Assembly (NCBI GenBank): GCA_022496805.1 | Contig: CM040106.1 | Span: 8,370,001 to 8,434,000 of the forward strand | Length of the DNA: 64,000 nucleotides | Reading direction: 5' to 3' | Source of the DNA: Pohlia nutans | Lineage: Eukaryota > Streptophyta > Bryopsida > Bryales > Mniaceae | Shown here: piece by piece, positions 1-10,996 of the stretch | Layout: every line of letters starts with the position of its first letter | Position numbering within the stretch: the first letter of the stretch is position 1 | The notes under the pieces: model-generated | What the model was told of the DNA's origin: nothing | Database searches by the model: none | What the model saw: the letters and a program-made list of their open reading frames with translations, nothing else | Program-made: the position numbers and the translations under genes

Positions 1-6
1 GTAGAA

Positions 7-417
7 GTGTTAGAACTCCTTAGCGACTCTCTTGGACATAGTGAAGAAGCCCAGAAGAATACCCAAAAAGGCTTTTGTAGGTGTGTGGGAGGGTCCATGG
101 GTTTTGTACCCGCTTCCCAGGGAGACGATACAAATCATTTGCTCCAAGAGCCACTTTTGGTAGTTTGTCTTGGAGAGAAATCAGAGAACGTGGACGACAG
201 CTTGGAAGCTCACGAGGAACCCGCGGCAACGCCATGGAACACCGAGGACTCTGTTCACGCCACTGATACAGAATTTGTACCTAGCGAAGTTGAAGAAGAA
301 TCGAAGGGCACAACATTATCGACATCTTTAGAGCACGCAGCAACGGAGGACGAGGGATCGGCAGACTCTACATCGGAGGACAAAGTTTCAGAGGGCACAA
401 AGACTTGCGCCGACCAG
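7..417 (+). CDS. acidic exon-like open frame, unassigned
   Basis: The open frame is Glu/Ser/Thr-rich and acidic in its second half (about residues 65-135). It reaches a good splice donor (CAG|GTATTT) at 418, after which the frame runs into low-quality sequence, so I end the exon there. I recognise no domain. It lies upstream of the plus-strand exons at 866-2370 and may be the first visible exon of the same decayed gene, but nothing proves the link. The start is uncertain because the frame may enter from outside the window. It could also be a chance open frame in unrelated DNA. Confidence 0.3.
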
Positions 418-865
418 GTATTTTGCATAAAATACGTCATTTCATCCCACTGCTTGCATTGTCTTGCCATACACATGGATCTTGTGCATGAACGCACCTA
501 TAACAGGCGTACAAGAAATTTTTATAGTCATCCCGAGTCTCTCCATGTATAGTGCTTATTACCAAAGTTTTGCAGAAGGGTATGTTATTCACCGTCGGAG
601 CCACCATTTTGCATGGACCCGTCGGTGGTGCTAAAGTGTGCATGTAGAATACTATAAAAATATATGTCTTTGATGTGGCAGACCGAGACGTTGCAGGCAT
701 CAGAGGAGAGAGAGAGACAAATTTGCTCTTGCTATTTGATTAGGGTACTTTTAATGAAACATGATAGGAGAAACTTTATATGTTGGAATGGATGTTTTAT
801 GAATGAAATTTAAAGTTGTAGACTAACTTTGGATTCAAATATGCACTCAAGTTGGGAAATCCAAA

Positions 866-1371
866 ATGGTGAAGACGCTGAAAGAAAAGGACATTCTTGA
901 AGCCTGGTTTGGAAAAAAATCAAAAACTATGACGACACCCAAACAGACCAAGGCAGCCTCAAAGCTCATAGCAGAGCAGCAGGAAGTTAAGAATGAAGTT
1001 ATAGAGGATTTGAGTACTAAGGGAAGGTGATGAAACAAGGGTAAAGCTAAGACCGATGTGGTTGTGAAGGGGAAAAAGAAGGCAAAAGCATTACGTCGAG
1101 GAGCCGCAGAGGTGGTCTTAGGCAGATCCAAAATCCTTGTCCCCGTTCCTGAGGAAATGCGACGGAAGAGGATGGAGGATGTTGTTGCTTGTGGACGGGT
1201 GGTGAAATCTATAGTACACCTCGCTACTCGAAAGTCTTGCCTAACGACGGCTAAAGTTGAGTCAGGATAGCATGACATGCATGCTGAGTTGGTGACAGGA
1301 GGACTCCAGGGAAACTCACACTCTCCTTCGCCAGGTCAAGAAATGGCACTTCCATCTGCAGGTACATGGCA
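866..1371 (+). pseudogene. Lys-rich exon of a decayed gene, in-frame stops
   Basis: An ATG at 866 opens a Lys/Glu-rich frame that stays in register to 1371, where a splice donor follows (GCAG|GTACAT). Two adjacent TGA codons interrupt it at 1028-1033 and one TAG at 1262. The TGA pair would be CGA CGA, and the TAG would be CAG, before C-to-T change; that reading is inference. The middle part (1058-1260) is basic (KGKKKAKA-type runs). No domain is recognised. I group it with the RS-rich exon at 2111-2370 and the Transposase_24 part at 12833-13847 because strand, order and decay pattern agree. Confidence 0.4.
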
Positions 1372-1668
1372 TGAGAAACCGCTTTTAAATTTCTAGTAAT
1401 TGTATTCCTGTACAATTTCACAGTATTGTTTTGGTAGCCATTTCTCATGACAGTCCAATACTGCGAAATCCAGTATTCATAACCACTGTAGCAAAGTCCA
1501 TAGGAAGTAGTGACGTGTGAATTTACTTACTGAAACACCCTATGGCAATAGGGGTGGGGCGTTGACTCATGTTGTACTGTAATATGTGTGCTTGTATTAA
1601 GACCTGCTTGGAGAGTATGTTCTGTGTAGTGGAGCTGACATAAGTACGTCTATGTGACATTTCTGCAG

Positions 1669-1886
1669 AGGAAGAACACATCCCAGCAGAAGAATGTGAC
1701 AGCACAGTTGTCAACGATGCCAATCTGACGCCCAGAGGTCAACAACTTGGAAAGGAGCATTGTCAGCAAGAAACACAACAGGACTGGGAATGTGCACAGG
1801 GCTTCCCTTCCAATCCGAAGATGAAAGCACTGGACAAGGCACATGTCAATTCTATAAGTTCAGAGCCATCGGGTCGACCTGAATAG
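1669..1886 (+). pseudogene. exon-like segment of the same decayed gene
   Basis: A pyrimidine-rich acceptor (TTTCTGCAG) at 1660-1668 is followed by an open frame of about 72 codons, rich in Glu and Gln, that ends in TAG at 1884. The composition is protein-like and strand and order match the neighbouring exons. No domain is recognised. The exact 3' end is unclear because the terminal TAG may itself be a nonsense mutation. Confidence 0.35.
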
Positions 1887-2110
1887 CCTAGAAGTCTCGG
1901 CGTATGAACAGAAGTCCTTCCCCAGTCATACTAAAGGAACATGTGATTTTCTAAACACGGATCATGAACCAATTCATTTACCGTAGAATGTGAGTGTGTT
2001 TTGGCTAAAAAGTAATGCTTGTAGTAATTCTATATTACTTTGGCATTTGTTATGATTTCCATTATCTATTAATCTAACCAGGAAATTCCACCATTCCAAA
2101 ATTTTATGTA

Positions 2111-2370
2111 GAGGTTCAGGGTAAAAGAAAGGAAGGTGGAAAGATCACCTACGTATGGACGAAGAGGACACCGCGGTCGCGCAGTGGACTGGCGTAGTAA
2201 AAGTCCACAACAATATTACTCAAAGTCCTCGCGGTATTACAACTCTAGGAGCCCTCGACAAAGTAGATCTTCGAGCCCTGAGGAACGGAAAAAGGATCAT
2301 CATAGACAGTGGAGCCAAAATGGCACTGATGGTTAAAAATGGACGCTATCTGAGGACCATGATGATCGTG
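2111..2370 (+). pseudogene. RS-rich exon, upstream half of gene split by CACTA-1
   Basis: The frame encodes an arginine/serine-rich stretch (Ser-Arg, Arg-Ser and Ser-Pro dipeptides around 2190-2285) like the RS regions of SR-type proteins. One in-frame TAA lies at 2334. A donor (GTG|GTGAGA) follows at 2371. Only 81 bp later the CACTA element at 2452 begins, and after that element another RS-rich frame opens at 12833, so the two halves are probably consecutive exons with the transposon in the intron between them. Whether the RS region belongs to a host SR protein or to a transposon-encoded Transposase_24 protein cannot be decided here. Confidence 0.45.
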
Positions 2371-2451
2371 GTGAGAACGTTTTACTCCTTCGTTATTGCT
2401 GGAATGATTAAACTGTATGGTGCCATTCACTGTTTTTGAATCAAGTGTATT

Positions 2452-2488
2452 CACTACCGGAGATGGGTACTTTTATGACTAGGAGAAT
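2452..2488 (+). repeat. left terminal inverted repeat of CACTA-1
   Basis: It begins CACTACCGGAGATGGGTACT and continues to GGAGAAT. It matches the reverse complement of 12734-12770 at 35 of 37 positions (G/A at base 8, A/G at base 30). Subterminal TATGACT motifs follow directly. Confidence 0.92.
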
Positions 2489-2591
2489 ATGACTGGGGGT
2501 GACAGGCGACTGCCGGCTGTCACATTTTGCGAGGGCAAAATTGTCGGCGGAAGCCAAATTAGACAATGTGAGTGGCAGTCATATTTTGCAG

Positions 2592-3065
2592 TCATATTTG
2601 CCACATGTACCATATAAAGTGGGTGGGAGGAACGTATATCTTCGTAGGTAATGAGAGGGAACGAATGGGCACGTTCCTGGGGAACGCACAGTCATATTTG
2701 TCCTTGATGTTCATCGTTGTCCCGCATGACTCCATAGGGTCGTTATTGTCCTCCATTCCGTTTTCGCTACCTTCGTCGTGACTAAGTGGGAAGGCATCGT
2801 CCCAGACCAGGGCCATTTCATTGAACTCCACATCAAATCCTACATGCATGGAAGGGTTGGTATCGCTCCCCCCTAAGTTCATGTTGTCATACTTGTTGAA
2901 GCACTCTGCCACCATGCGTAAAACATCTACTTCCCCGGCTTCTTCGCCGTCAATGCTTGGACTGGACGGGGGCTCACTACCTTGCCCACTGCTTGGTGCA
3001 CTTGGGGTCAAGTTCAAGGGGCTGTACTTGTCCTGCGATTCCAAGGACAACACATTGGATGTCAC
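2592..3065 (-). CDS. acidic Ser/Asp-rich ORF inside CACTA-1, unassigned
   Basis: An ATG on the minus strand at 3065 opens 157 codons. The product is rich in Ser, Pro, Asp and Glu with a Cys/Trp-containing C-terminus. No family is recognised. The frame crosses into the left subterminal zone, so its last part is probably not coding and the true gene may end earlier. Upstream on the same strand are the coiled-coil pieces at 4120-4452, but those end in their own stop codon, so they are unlikely to belong to the same transcript. It may be chance coding. Confidence 0.3.
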   Translation of the reverse strand: MTSNVLSLESQDKYSPLNLTPSAPSSGQGSEPPSSPSIDGEEAGEVDVLRMVAECFNKYDNMNLGGSDTNPSMHVGFDVEFNEMALVWDDAFPLSHDEGSENGMEDNNDPMESCGTTMNIKDKYDCAFPRNVPIRSLSLPTKIYVPPTHFIWYMWQI

Positions 3066-4119
3066 ATTCCAAAGTGTGATAATAAGCTACATAATGCATG
3101 CATTTCCTAGTTCGGAGCGCTCCTTGTTATTGCATCCACCTGCGCCGAGGAGTGTGTCGATGTTGTTGTAGTCTTGTCCATGCATTGAGGGTCAAATCGT
3201 AGACATGATACGTAATATATGACTAGCTGGAATTCTATTTCAGTGATAAGTAGTGACTAAGTGTGGTCACTTTGGGAAAACGTGAGTGACACTAGTCACA
3301 TTACAGTGGTAAGCACATACTGTCTGTAGTCATTTTGGACGATAAGTATACGTTTACAGTTTACATGCAGTGATAAGAAGTGACTGTCTGTAGTCATATT
3401 GGGAAAATTCAAGATAAACACTACATATTACAGAGACAGTCTCAAACTATCTTCTTGCCGTTTGGGCATATAGTCATTTACCGTACACTACTCAGATATA
3501 GAGGGTAATGCGCATAGAGTTCTTCTCCGGCAACTCCAGAGTGTCACATAAATCACTTCACTTAGTCATTTTATGAAATTTTTTGTTTGCTTCCTTCCTT
3601 GTTTTATAAAAGAATAGATTGAATAATATTGGTGGTAGATTAGCAAAAGTTGATTGTGCAAATATGATGAAGAAAAAAATTAATATTGCAAACCTGAAAT
3701 ATTGGAGATACGGGATGAAATAATGGGTCTTAAAGTATTTGATACATAACCAACTATGTTTTTAAACATATCATCACAAACATATTAAAATTAATCATAC
3801 AATCTTCAAACGCATGTACTGAAAACAATATAAGTTCACAAGTACCCCACACACATGAAGACACGGATTCCGGAATGAGTATGAACAAGTATGAACACGA
3901 GTAACTATATGGTAACTTCAATATTTTATAAACATGTACTGCAACGTAACTGAAAAAACACAAGGATGCACATGTCACCATCCATTAGTTGAATGAACTG
4001 CATCACGGGATTTACATTCACAAATACAGAAATTATCATGGTCTTAATGCATGATCCAAATTTCTTATATAACCAAAACACCTTACAGCTTTGTAGAATA
4101 TAAAGGGATTTATATGGAG

Positions 4120-4452
4120 CTACGAATCTAACTCACGGAGGTCATCAGAGATATCTTCTAGGAGTTTTCGGGATAGTTCCTGTAGCTTTAATGCATTCAA
4201 GCGGATTTCTTCTTGTATTCGATACATTTCTTCTGACCGTCGCAACATTTTTTCTATGACCTTCCTATTTTTCTCTCTTTAATCGCTTTTTCTGTGACCC
4301 CTCTATGTCATTGTTTCAGATATTGACGAACTTCATGACTTCGCTGGGCTTTCATTTGGGCAAGATTCTCTACTGGCTCAGCATCCACACTAGCATAACA
4401 GTCGCTTCCTTTGTTAATAGAATTGGACACGCTGTCCATGTCGTCGCAAGTT
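4120..4452 (-). pseudogene. coiled-coil gene fragment inside CACTA-1, frameshifted
   Basis: Two minus-strand pieces read as protein. 4452-4318 gives a hydrophilic segment with an Asn/Ser/Glu-rich helix. After a frame change, 4264-4120 gives a Glu/Lys/Leu-rich heptad-like helix (pattern EEMYRIQEEIRLNALKLQEL) ending in TAG at 4120-4122. The pieces are only about 50 bp apart and a one-frame slip or a tiny intron separates them. The charged C-terminal coiled coil resembles the tail of many transposon-encoded DNA-binding proteins, but no family can be named. Confidence 0.35.
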
Positions 4453-5052
4453 CTTTGGATGTGCTTTCTATTCGTCCTTCAATTTTGTAAAGAAGATGAT
4501 TTATTTTGGTTCTGCAAAACACATAAGCAAATCCGAAACTTTGTCAAATAGCTAATATTAATCCAAAGAAAAAGAAGTTAATGATTTGTTGACACATTCT
4601 ATTTTAAATTTTATGAAGAAGTATGTGTAATTTTCTATTCTAAACATCATCACGAATTTTTCCATTTAACAAGAGACTTTACTTCGATTAATCTTTCATA
4701 GTGCTTTTTAGATCAGCTAGCGTGTAGGAATGGTTAATTCACGTGTGCTGGTTCATCAATTTTGTTTGCTTACATTTTGCTTCTTCAAGTAGGTGGAGGC
4801 AGTTATTATACCCTATTACTGGTGCACTCTTCTTTATTCAGATAAAGACCAATTAATACCAGTTTTGTGCACTCTATTTGGGTGTCAAGGTCTACAACTT
4901 TCAAGAGAGAGTTATACTGAACTACAAAGTGATATAGATGACTATAGGGCGTCATCTATATGACTGGGGAGTGTTGTATAACTCTTAGGTGTCACATACA
5001 TGACCCTGCTCAGTCGTCTGTGTGACTATAGGTTTGGTCAACGGAGATACAC

Positions 5053-5274
5053 GTGGCACCTGTTGACCAAGCGACCATTTCAAGCAACACTCAATTAATA
5101 CTCGAGCTTCCGACAGAGTTTTGCAGAGTCTCAAGCATCGTGAATGATGGCGCGTTCACTCCTAGCATACGAGCGGATGAGGAGCAGTCGCATCGCAGAG
5201 AACGACGGAGTTTTACACAGTTTGGGGTTGCCGTCGCTTTCAAAACAAACCTTCAAGAAGCCAAAAGACAAGAG
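5053..5274 (+). CDS. short exon-like frame in CACTA-1
   Basis: An open frame without an ATG (it enters at a GTG codon) reads about 74 codons of mixed composition up to a strong splice donor (AAGAG|GTGAGT) at 5275. No domain is recognised. It lies in a stretch with several further short plus-strand frames (5373-5697) that are partly made of simple repeats. Confidence 0.22.
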
Positions 5275-5634
5275 GTGAGTGATTACCTGATCAAAGTGCA
5301 GTGCGTGGTGTGACGTCCTTGAATTTCTGAATTGCACGTAGAAAGCTCCTTGCCAGCGCGCTTGTTCAACGATTGTTGGGTTCTAGAAAAAACGCGTTAG
5401 GGTTTGGAGTAGATGCGGAGGGAGATACTTGCAGAGCACAAGGTTTCGAGCTTGCCTTGCGCTTGCCTAGAGTTTCAAGCTTGCCTTGCCGCCTGCGCCT
5501 CGACATTGTCGAATCCGCTTCACAAATTAGGTTGCCGAGCTTGTCGAGGTTGCCGAATCAGGTTGCCGAGCTTCGAGCTTGCTCGCGCTCCGCTTCACGA
5601 ATCCACTTCACTCTCAAAGTCCGCCCTGCCAAAA

Positions 5635-5770
5635 CTCCTAGTGCCACAATTCCGTGTCCTCCTAGTGCTGAAACTTAGGCTTGTGCGGTACTCCTAGTGC
5701 CGAAACTCTGGCTTGTCCGTGTACTCCTAGTGTCCAAACTCTGGCTTGTGCAGTACTAGTGCCGGGAGAC
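5635..5770 (+). repeat. degenerate tandem repeat, CTCCTAGTGCCGAAACT units
   Basis: Four units starting CTCCTAGTG (about 5635, 5659, 5690, 5733) carry related tails (GAAACTCTGGCTTGT). Spacing varies from 24 to 43 bp. The repeat makes the two overlapping plus-strand frames here look longer than they are, so I do not call them genes. Confidence 0.6.
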
Positions 5771-6060
5771 AATAGTTTGCCGGGAATATTGCTGGGTTCA
5801 TGCACAATCACATACGATTTGCTTCGTCATTGCTAAGTTCTAGCAGTTATGGTCCTGAAATAGGTTAACTGCGCCATGCGGAGTGGGGGAACACGAGGTT
5901 GCATAGGTCCATCGTTGAAACCCTAACCGACTCAAAACCCTAAGCTTGAAAACCCTAATCTGCGACTTTGCTTTGCAGTCATATTGGCAGGCAGTTGTGA
6001 CTCTCAGGAGTCATATCTCGCTCCCATCGTGACCCCGAGTAGTCGTATATTTGTGTGGAT

Positions 6061-6390
6061 ATGGATAGTTTTGTTGGTAAAGTGATAAGAGATGTTGCCA
6101 ATATGCCGGATGAGAAGCAAATTGAAGTATTCCGTGCAATTGCGTGTTTTCCGGCAATTATGATGCCGGTGTTGGAAATGACTTCCATTGAGATCGCGGA
6201 TGTTGTTGAGAGCAGTTGCACCGTGCCCTTGCACGAGCCTCTCGCCGCCAAGGCAACGCGCATGCGACAAACGCAGAGGAAGCTCCTAACCGATTGCTGG
6301 TGTGGCAACGAGGAAGACGGTGAGGACGAACGCGAGGAGGGGCCGTTGAAGACGACACGAAGAAAGGCAAGAATTTCATCTCCAATTTGA
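6061..6390 (+). CDS. small ORF in CACTA-1, unassigned
   Basis: An ATG at 6061 opens 109 codons ending in TGA at 6388-6390. The first half is helical and hydrophobic-acidic (DSFVGKVIRDVANMP), the second is charged with an Asp/Glu run (EEDGEDEREEG) and a basic tail (TTRRKARISS). The end resembles a nuclear-localisation-like tail but no domain is recognised. It follows a stretch with TATGACT-type repeats. It may be an exon of a longer plus-strand gene that includes 7690-8502 and 8854-9248. Confidence 0.35.
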   Translation: MDSFVGKVIRDVANMPDEKQIEVFRAIACFPAIMMPVLEMTSIEIADVVESSCTVPLHEPLAAKATRMRQTQRKLLTDCWCGNEEDGEDEREEGPLKTTRRKARISSPI

Positions 6391-7660
6391 AACCGCAATT
6401 TTTACGTATTTTTGGAATGCATGGAAGTATTTATTGTCTGTAAATGTTCTGTTTGGAATCTCTATAGAGTCTCGAAGTTTTCCATCTCTTTTAGACTGTC
6501 GCTAAGTTAATAAAAAGTTTATTGGTGCAATTCTTGAGTGAAAAAATGAAATGGCTAAGAGATGATCAGTTTTATGTCACCAGGTTAGTGATTAAATTAA
6601 CTGAAGAAGCTAGTAATCAAAGTACGTACATCATATTGCTGAAGGGGATGCAATGTTTGAAACCAGTTGCTTTGGTTTTCTACCACCTCACTTGAACTTG
6701 TGAAAAGTGCAAGTTGCGAAAATATTGATTATGAATGTGGGCTGAATTCTAGGAGGTTCTAGATCACAAACTCTCTTCTCATACAATGTTTAAAGTTGAC
6801 ACTAAGCACTGGAGATCATCAATCTTGTTGTGCGATTTTGTAGTTTTTTTTTTTTCATCCCTAATGAACGAAAGGAGCATGGATTTAAAATGGAAAATTC
6901 CAAGGAACATATCTTGAAAATGTAATTCCAACACAATCAAATTTAATATCAATAGAATCAGTAAAGAACGCTACATATGTTGGTCAATAAACAAGTAAAT
7001 TGGGATACGAGGGAAGTTCACATAAAATATATAGTGTCTAAGGAGATTTGATATCCTTAACCACAATTCGTTCAAAGGTGAAGAAAAATAGTGTCCCTTA
7101 ACATTAAATAGGCGTTTGTCACTTGATAGATAGATAGATAGATTATAGGTACTTAATGGCCTAGCTCTACTCTTTTTTCATGTTGCTTAAGCATATGTCC
7201 TCTTACCCTACACAAATTTTGAAACAATACTAATATCAAGAAATGAAAAGAAGAATTTTCTACGTTTGAATAGATTGGTTTTGAGTCTGTTGTTTTTGAG
7301 CAAAAACAATTATATCCGCAGTAGAGTAATGAGGGATTGCAAGAGCTCAATTTTGTAATTCTTCTCAAGAGTTGATACAAGTAAGAAGTAGCTGAACGGA
7401 GTACAATAAAGTGTCTATACTGTCTTTGCGGAAATATGACTGCTCTGAGCCATGAAGTGTCTTAGCACGGCTGCCTACATCTTGAATATGATTGTATGTA
7501 GTTACATTTTCCGAAACAAGACTGCAGTCATCTTAAATATGACTGCCGGCTGTCATTGTGAAGTATGTACACTTCTGTACAACCAAGTTCTAGATTTCAG
7601 TGCAATGTCCACTTTCTTTTGCTTGACAACAAATTCGTCTATTTTAGGGGGAGTGTGATT
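6391..7660. other. non-coding AT-rich stretch inside CACTA-1
   Basis: I see no convincing exon. It holds a short GATA microsatellite (about 7124-7142), an A/T-rich region, and, from about 7430 to 7560, several AATATGACTGC-like motifs matching the element's subterminal motif. Confidence 0.5.
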
Positions 7661-7689
7661 CTTCTGATAAGCCTTGGTCTTGGGCGGCG

Positions 7690-8502
7690 GACTCGTCTCG
7701 AAAAAACCGCAACATGTCTTCATCGAGGCGGGGGGGGGAGCAACAGCAAAGCGCTCGAGGAGGAGCTTGTGGAGGGCTCACCGAGCTTGCAAGAAACCCA
7801 GATTAAGGATGAGGTGAAGGCATCGGAAGATGAGTAGAGTGACGAGGAAGTACAAGACAGATCGGTCGAGGGGAACACGAGGTTGATGAACGAGATCGAG
7901 TTGAGGGAACTGAAAGTTCTCAGGGAGATAGCAGAGCAGGGTGCAGATTCCCGTGGCTTGCGCGAGGAATTGCGCAACGTCGGTGCCTCCCCACGCCGGC
8001 AGTCGAAGTTGAAGGGTTTGAGGCGGCAAGCGAGGAGAAGCGGCAAATTTGACACGCGATTATGGGTTGAAGTGGACAATGGAGGAACGCCGACGGGAGC
8101 ACACCGCCCGGATTGGGCTCACTAAGTTACGGGGCTATTCCTGTCACTTGGACTGGAGCATTGACGACTACAAGCAACATCTTCGAGCGCTCTTGATGGC
8201 GATCAAGGACAAGATGGCGGCGCAATACGAGTACCGGGGGGGGGCTACGCGACATTCCCCAGGACGCATTCTTGTCGATTCTCCGGGGACAAATGCGGAC
8301 AAAGAGAAGTAACATGAAGAAAATACTCGTTAGGGACGACCCTCTTCCGGGGTACTGCAAGAAAGAGCATGTGGAGAATTTCATGAAATTGATAGCAAGG
8401 GAGGACAAGAAGGCAAAGGCCGAGCGGATGAAAAACGTGCGATGCACTGTCGCAAACGTCTCGTACTCTGGTCGTTCGGAAGGAGAAGTGCGATCCCGAC
8501 TG
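7690..8502 (+). pseudogene. decayed exon cluster with coiled-coil and basic segments (CACTA-1)
   Basis: Three successive plus-strand frames read as protein: 7740-8125 (acidic, then the helix ELRELKVLREIAEQ), 8049-8312 (helical, with W and Y), and 8272-8502 (basic, Lys/Glu-rich), ending in a donor (CTG|GTGAGT) at about 8503. The frame changes near two poly-G runs (about 7730-7738 and 8238-8245), which points to small indels or to sequencing error in homopolymers. One TAG at 7835 sits where the frame otherwise continues. No domain is recognised; it may be the body of a transposon-encoded DNA-binding protein. Confidence 0.35.
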
Positions 8503-8853
8503 GTGAGTGACCCTAAACTTGCGCTGTGATCCAAATTGTGATGACAACATGCCTATCTCACATAGGTCACTGCAGGCAATGACATTTCCAGATAGATTGA
8601 CTGCACGCAGTGATATTTCCCTAGTAAGTGACTGCCCAGTGTCGTATTCTACAGTGCTAGCTGTCAAGAACATGACTGGACAGCGTCATGTTTGAAACCT
8701 CCTCTCAATGCAACTATGTGAGTACACATAGGTGTTCTGTGGTCTTTGGTTGCAAATACCATACTCCCTTACGCAACTTTGCAATTTTCCATGGCTGTAT
8801 CTCGTTGATCCTGGCTTTGATATTAGACAATTGGACATATGCTTCTCTCGCAG

Positions 8854-9248
8854 GCTGCAGAGTTAGACTGCCCCCCAACCCAGTTGGAAATTGAAGCGGA
8901 GCTTGCGACACCGGGGAAATCAGGCCGGCCTCAAACGTCCTCTTCAAGGGGGGGGTCCGGCGATATCACGAGGCCTCGCACCTTGGAGGGCTGCCATAGA
9001 CGCACGCATGGACGGTATTGCAGGCGAGGTGGATGACATGAAGGCCACTCTCAGGGTTCTGCTCCAAGAGGTCCGCACACTAAAACCGCCCTTGACACCA
9101 CACGAATCGTCGGAAGTGGGGAACACGGGGTTGGAGGAGTCCCACCCGCCAGCAGTGGCTCCATCGGCAATAGCGCCGGCAGTCGTGGACCGAGTGTGGC
9201 CAAAGAAGGTCCACCTAACAATCGAGGAGGAACCACACGCATATCACA
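8854..9248 (+). pseudogene. exon with coiled-coil segment, frameshift at poly-G
   Basis: The acceptor TTCTCTCGCAG ends at 8853 and a donor (CACA|GTGAGT) follows 9248. After a frame change at the G8 run near 8946-8953 the frame encodes a helix (DGIAGEVDDMKATLRVLLQEV) and a Pro/Ala/Glu-rich tail. It follows the 7690-8502 cluster on the same strand, so it is probably the next exon of that gene. Function unknown. Confidence 0.38.
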
Positions 9249-9629
9249 GTGAGTAGTCATAAATGAGCCATCGCAGGTCACTGAGAGTAGTCATAAATGC
9301 GCCATTTCTGTAGAGCTCGCCATCCAACATTGGATATGGAGAGCATGGCTATATAATTTGTCAAATTTTTCTTTTGAGACACTTATTTTGAGGTCATGTC
9401 TAGTAATGTGAAAGAAATTGCAGCTTCTTTCTGAAAAAGAAAAACAGAAATCCCATGCATCGCCATGCTATTTCTAGCACGTGTCGAAGAGCAACTGGCT
9501 CAATGGAATGAAGAAAAATCTAAGTATTGCAATGAAACCATTAGCCTGAAATAAGAATTGTCATGAAAAGAAAGGAAATGTGCGTACTTATGACTAATGC
9601 ATTTCTCACTTCCCTTTACCGTGTGGCAC

Positions 9630-9890
9630 CAAGGGACCACTAACTTGGTGAAGCCCGGTGGCTGTGGGAAAAGTTCTCCAGTGGATCCCGGCGCAGGGGT
9701 CGCGACCGAGGTGGTTGAGCACTCCGGTGAGAGTGCCCCACAGGACCCCTTCTCAGCTGCCATCGCAGCCTAAGCGCCGGCGAAGAAGGAGAAACAAGCG
9801 CCAAAGAAGTAGAAGGGCGAGGCCGAGAAGCTATTGGAGGATCAGTTGGGTCGCAGCAAGCGGCGCGTGACTGCGAAAGATAAGGTCACC
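9630..9890 (+). pseudogene. basic exon fragment with two in-frame TAG codons
   Basis: The frame reads a Gly/Pro-rich start, then a Lys/Ala-rich basic segment (KKEKQAPKK) and an acidic-to-basic helix, interrupted by two TAG codons. A possible donor lies near 9892 (AAG|GTCACC). The last part starts the segment duplicated at 11328-11715. Confidence 0.3.
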
Positions 9891-10325
9891 TTGCAATCAT
9901 CTCTAACTATGTACAAGACTTTTCTACATAAAACCGCAGAGTAACGATGAGAGCATGCAATGTTGTTGAGGTCACTGAATGTTTTACTGATTAGTAATAT
10001 ACCCATATTGTCACTCAAGGTTTTCAGTAGTGTGCACAGTGATTAGTAATGTGTTCGCAGTGAATGTGACAAGGATCAGTAAGGTCTAGGTGTTATGTCA
10101 CAAGGTTCAGTAACCTATCCCGACAAGAGCACAGTGACAAGTCGTAATGCAGCATAATATAATAGGGCGTAGTCATACATGAGTTGCATCAGTATAACAG
10201 GGTCCTGCAGTGATGTAATGTGGTCTGTGCAAAATAGTTGTGCAACCTAGGGTGATCGAGGTGGTGCACATAGGTTGACGAAGACATTGACGAGGAGCCA
10301 GCGGCAAAGAGGAAGCGATTGGCAG
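9865..10325 (+). repeat. internal direct repeat, copy 1 (upstream of FCP1-like exon)
   Basis: This stretch and 11328-11715 share order and many blocks: GCGCG-ACTGCGAAAGA at the start, AATG-TCA-AGTAATG type blocks, GGGTCCT-AGTGA, GTGGTGCAC and, at the end, GAGGAGCCA-C-GC with AAGAGGAAGCG. Divergence is considerable with indels. It covers the intron and the first codons of the FCP1-like exon. Confidence 0.7.
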
Positions 10326-10926
10326 AGAAAGCAAGTCCACCTGCGAAAAAGAAGGTGAGGGGCGGGGCTAAATTTCCAATGGTAACGGTCTCGGAATCTT
10401 TGAAGACAAAGGTTATTGTTTTGAATGTTGTGGGACTATTGTGCGACATTAGACCTATTCATGATAGAAACAACTGGGGTCCCTCGAACGTGGTCCACCT
10501 TGATCATGACCACAAGGTAGAAATCAAGAAAAGGGCCGATTGTGGCCCTTTCTTGAGCATGTTATGTAAGCACTTTGATGTGGGGATATGGTCGCCCATA
10601 GAGAGTACTTTAGTGGAGGTAGTAGCCAAGTTTTTGGCGGTAGGGAAACCTTCCTTAAAGTGGAGCTTTTTGTGGGGGAAAGAAACGTCAGGTACCAAGA
10701 GAAACCTCAACGATCTCTTTAGCGTAATCCCCGTGTCTTTGGCTCCTAAGGCTCGATGCCTTCAATTTGATTGCGACGCAACTGCAACGGCTGAGTCCTC
10801 CCAATATTTGGTGAAAGACGTCATAGCAGCTGCGACACCACGGATCCCGGCAGGTCCATGGCCGGTTCATGGAAGGCGGAAGTACAAGCTCTCTCTAAAC
10901 CTTCTTCTCCTTCCTCCATTATGGAA
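10274..10926 (+). pseudogene. FCP1/NIF-like HAD phosphatase domain captured by CACTA-1, catalytic motif lost
   Basis: The acceptor CACATAG ends at 10273 and the frame is open for about 200 codons; an internal ATG is at 10319. After an acidic/basic start (DEDIDEEPAAKRKR), residues 29-115 counted from that ATG match the layout of the plant FCP1/NIF-like HAD family: hydrophobic strand then GLL (motif I at 32-42), a W-G-P-x-N-V block (53-58), a K-R-x-x-C-x-x-FL block (70-79), and VGIWSP (88-93, motif II). Motif I reads VLNVVGLL; the nucleophile Asp of the family is Asn and the next conserved residue is Val, so phosphatase activity is not expected. The likely donor is GAA|GTAATG; the last 20 codons seem to be in a shifted frame. 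Captured host gene pieces are common in CACTA elements. Confidence 0.6.
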
Positions 10927-10996
10927 GTAATGCTTTTATCCTTTCCTTTTTGTAGATTTTTAGGTATCTCTAACATGAAGGATGTTTGAAATGCAG

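Noticed and set aside
847..1278. 143-codon minus-strand ORF
   Set aside because: It is the complement of the plus-strand Lys-rich exon at 866-1371, which has better composition and splice context.
5918..5960. CCCTAA-rich stretch resembling plant telomere repeat
   Set aside because: The CCCTAA blocks are irregularly spaced and few, so it is not a telomeric tract.
6158..6398. minus-strand ORFs overlapping 6061-6390
   Set aside because: They are shadows of the plus-strand ORF, with Ser/Pro/Arg-rich composition typical of an antisense frame.
7124..7142. GATA microsatellite
   Set aside because: Real but only four units; ordinary simple sequence.
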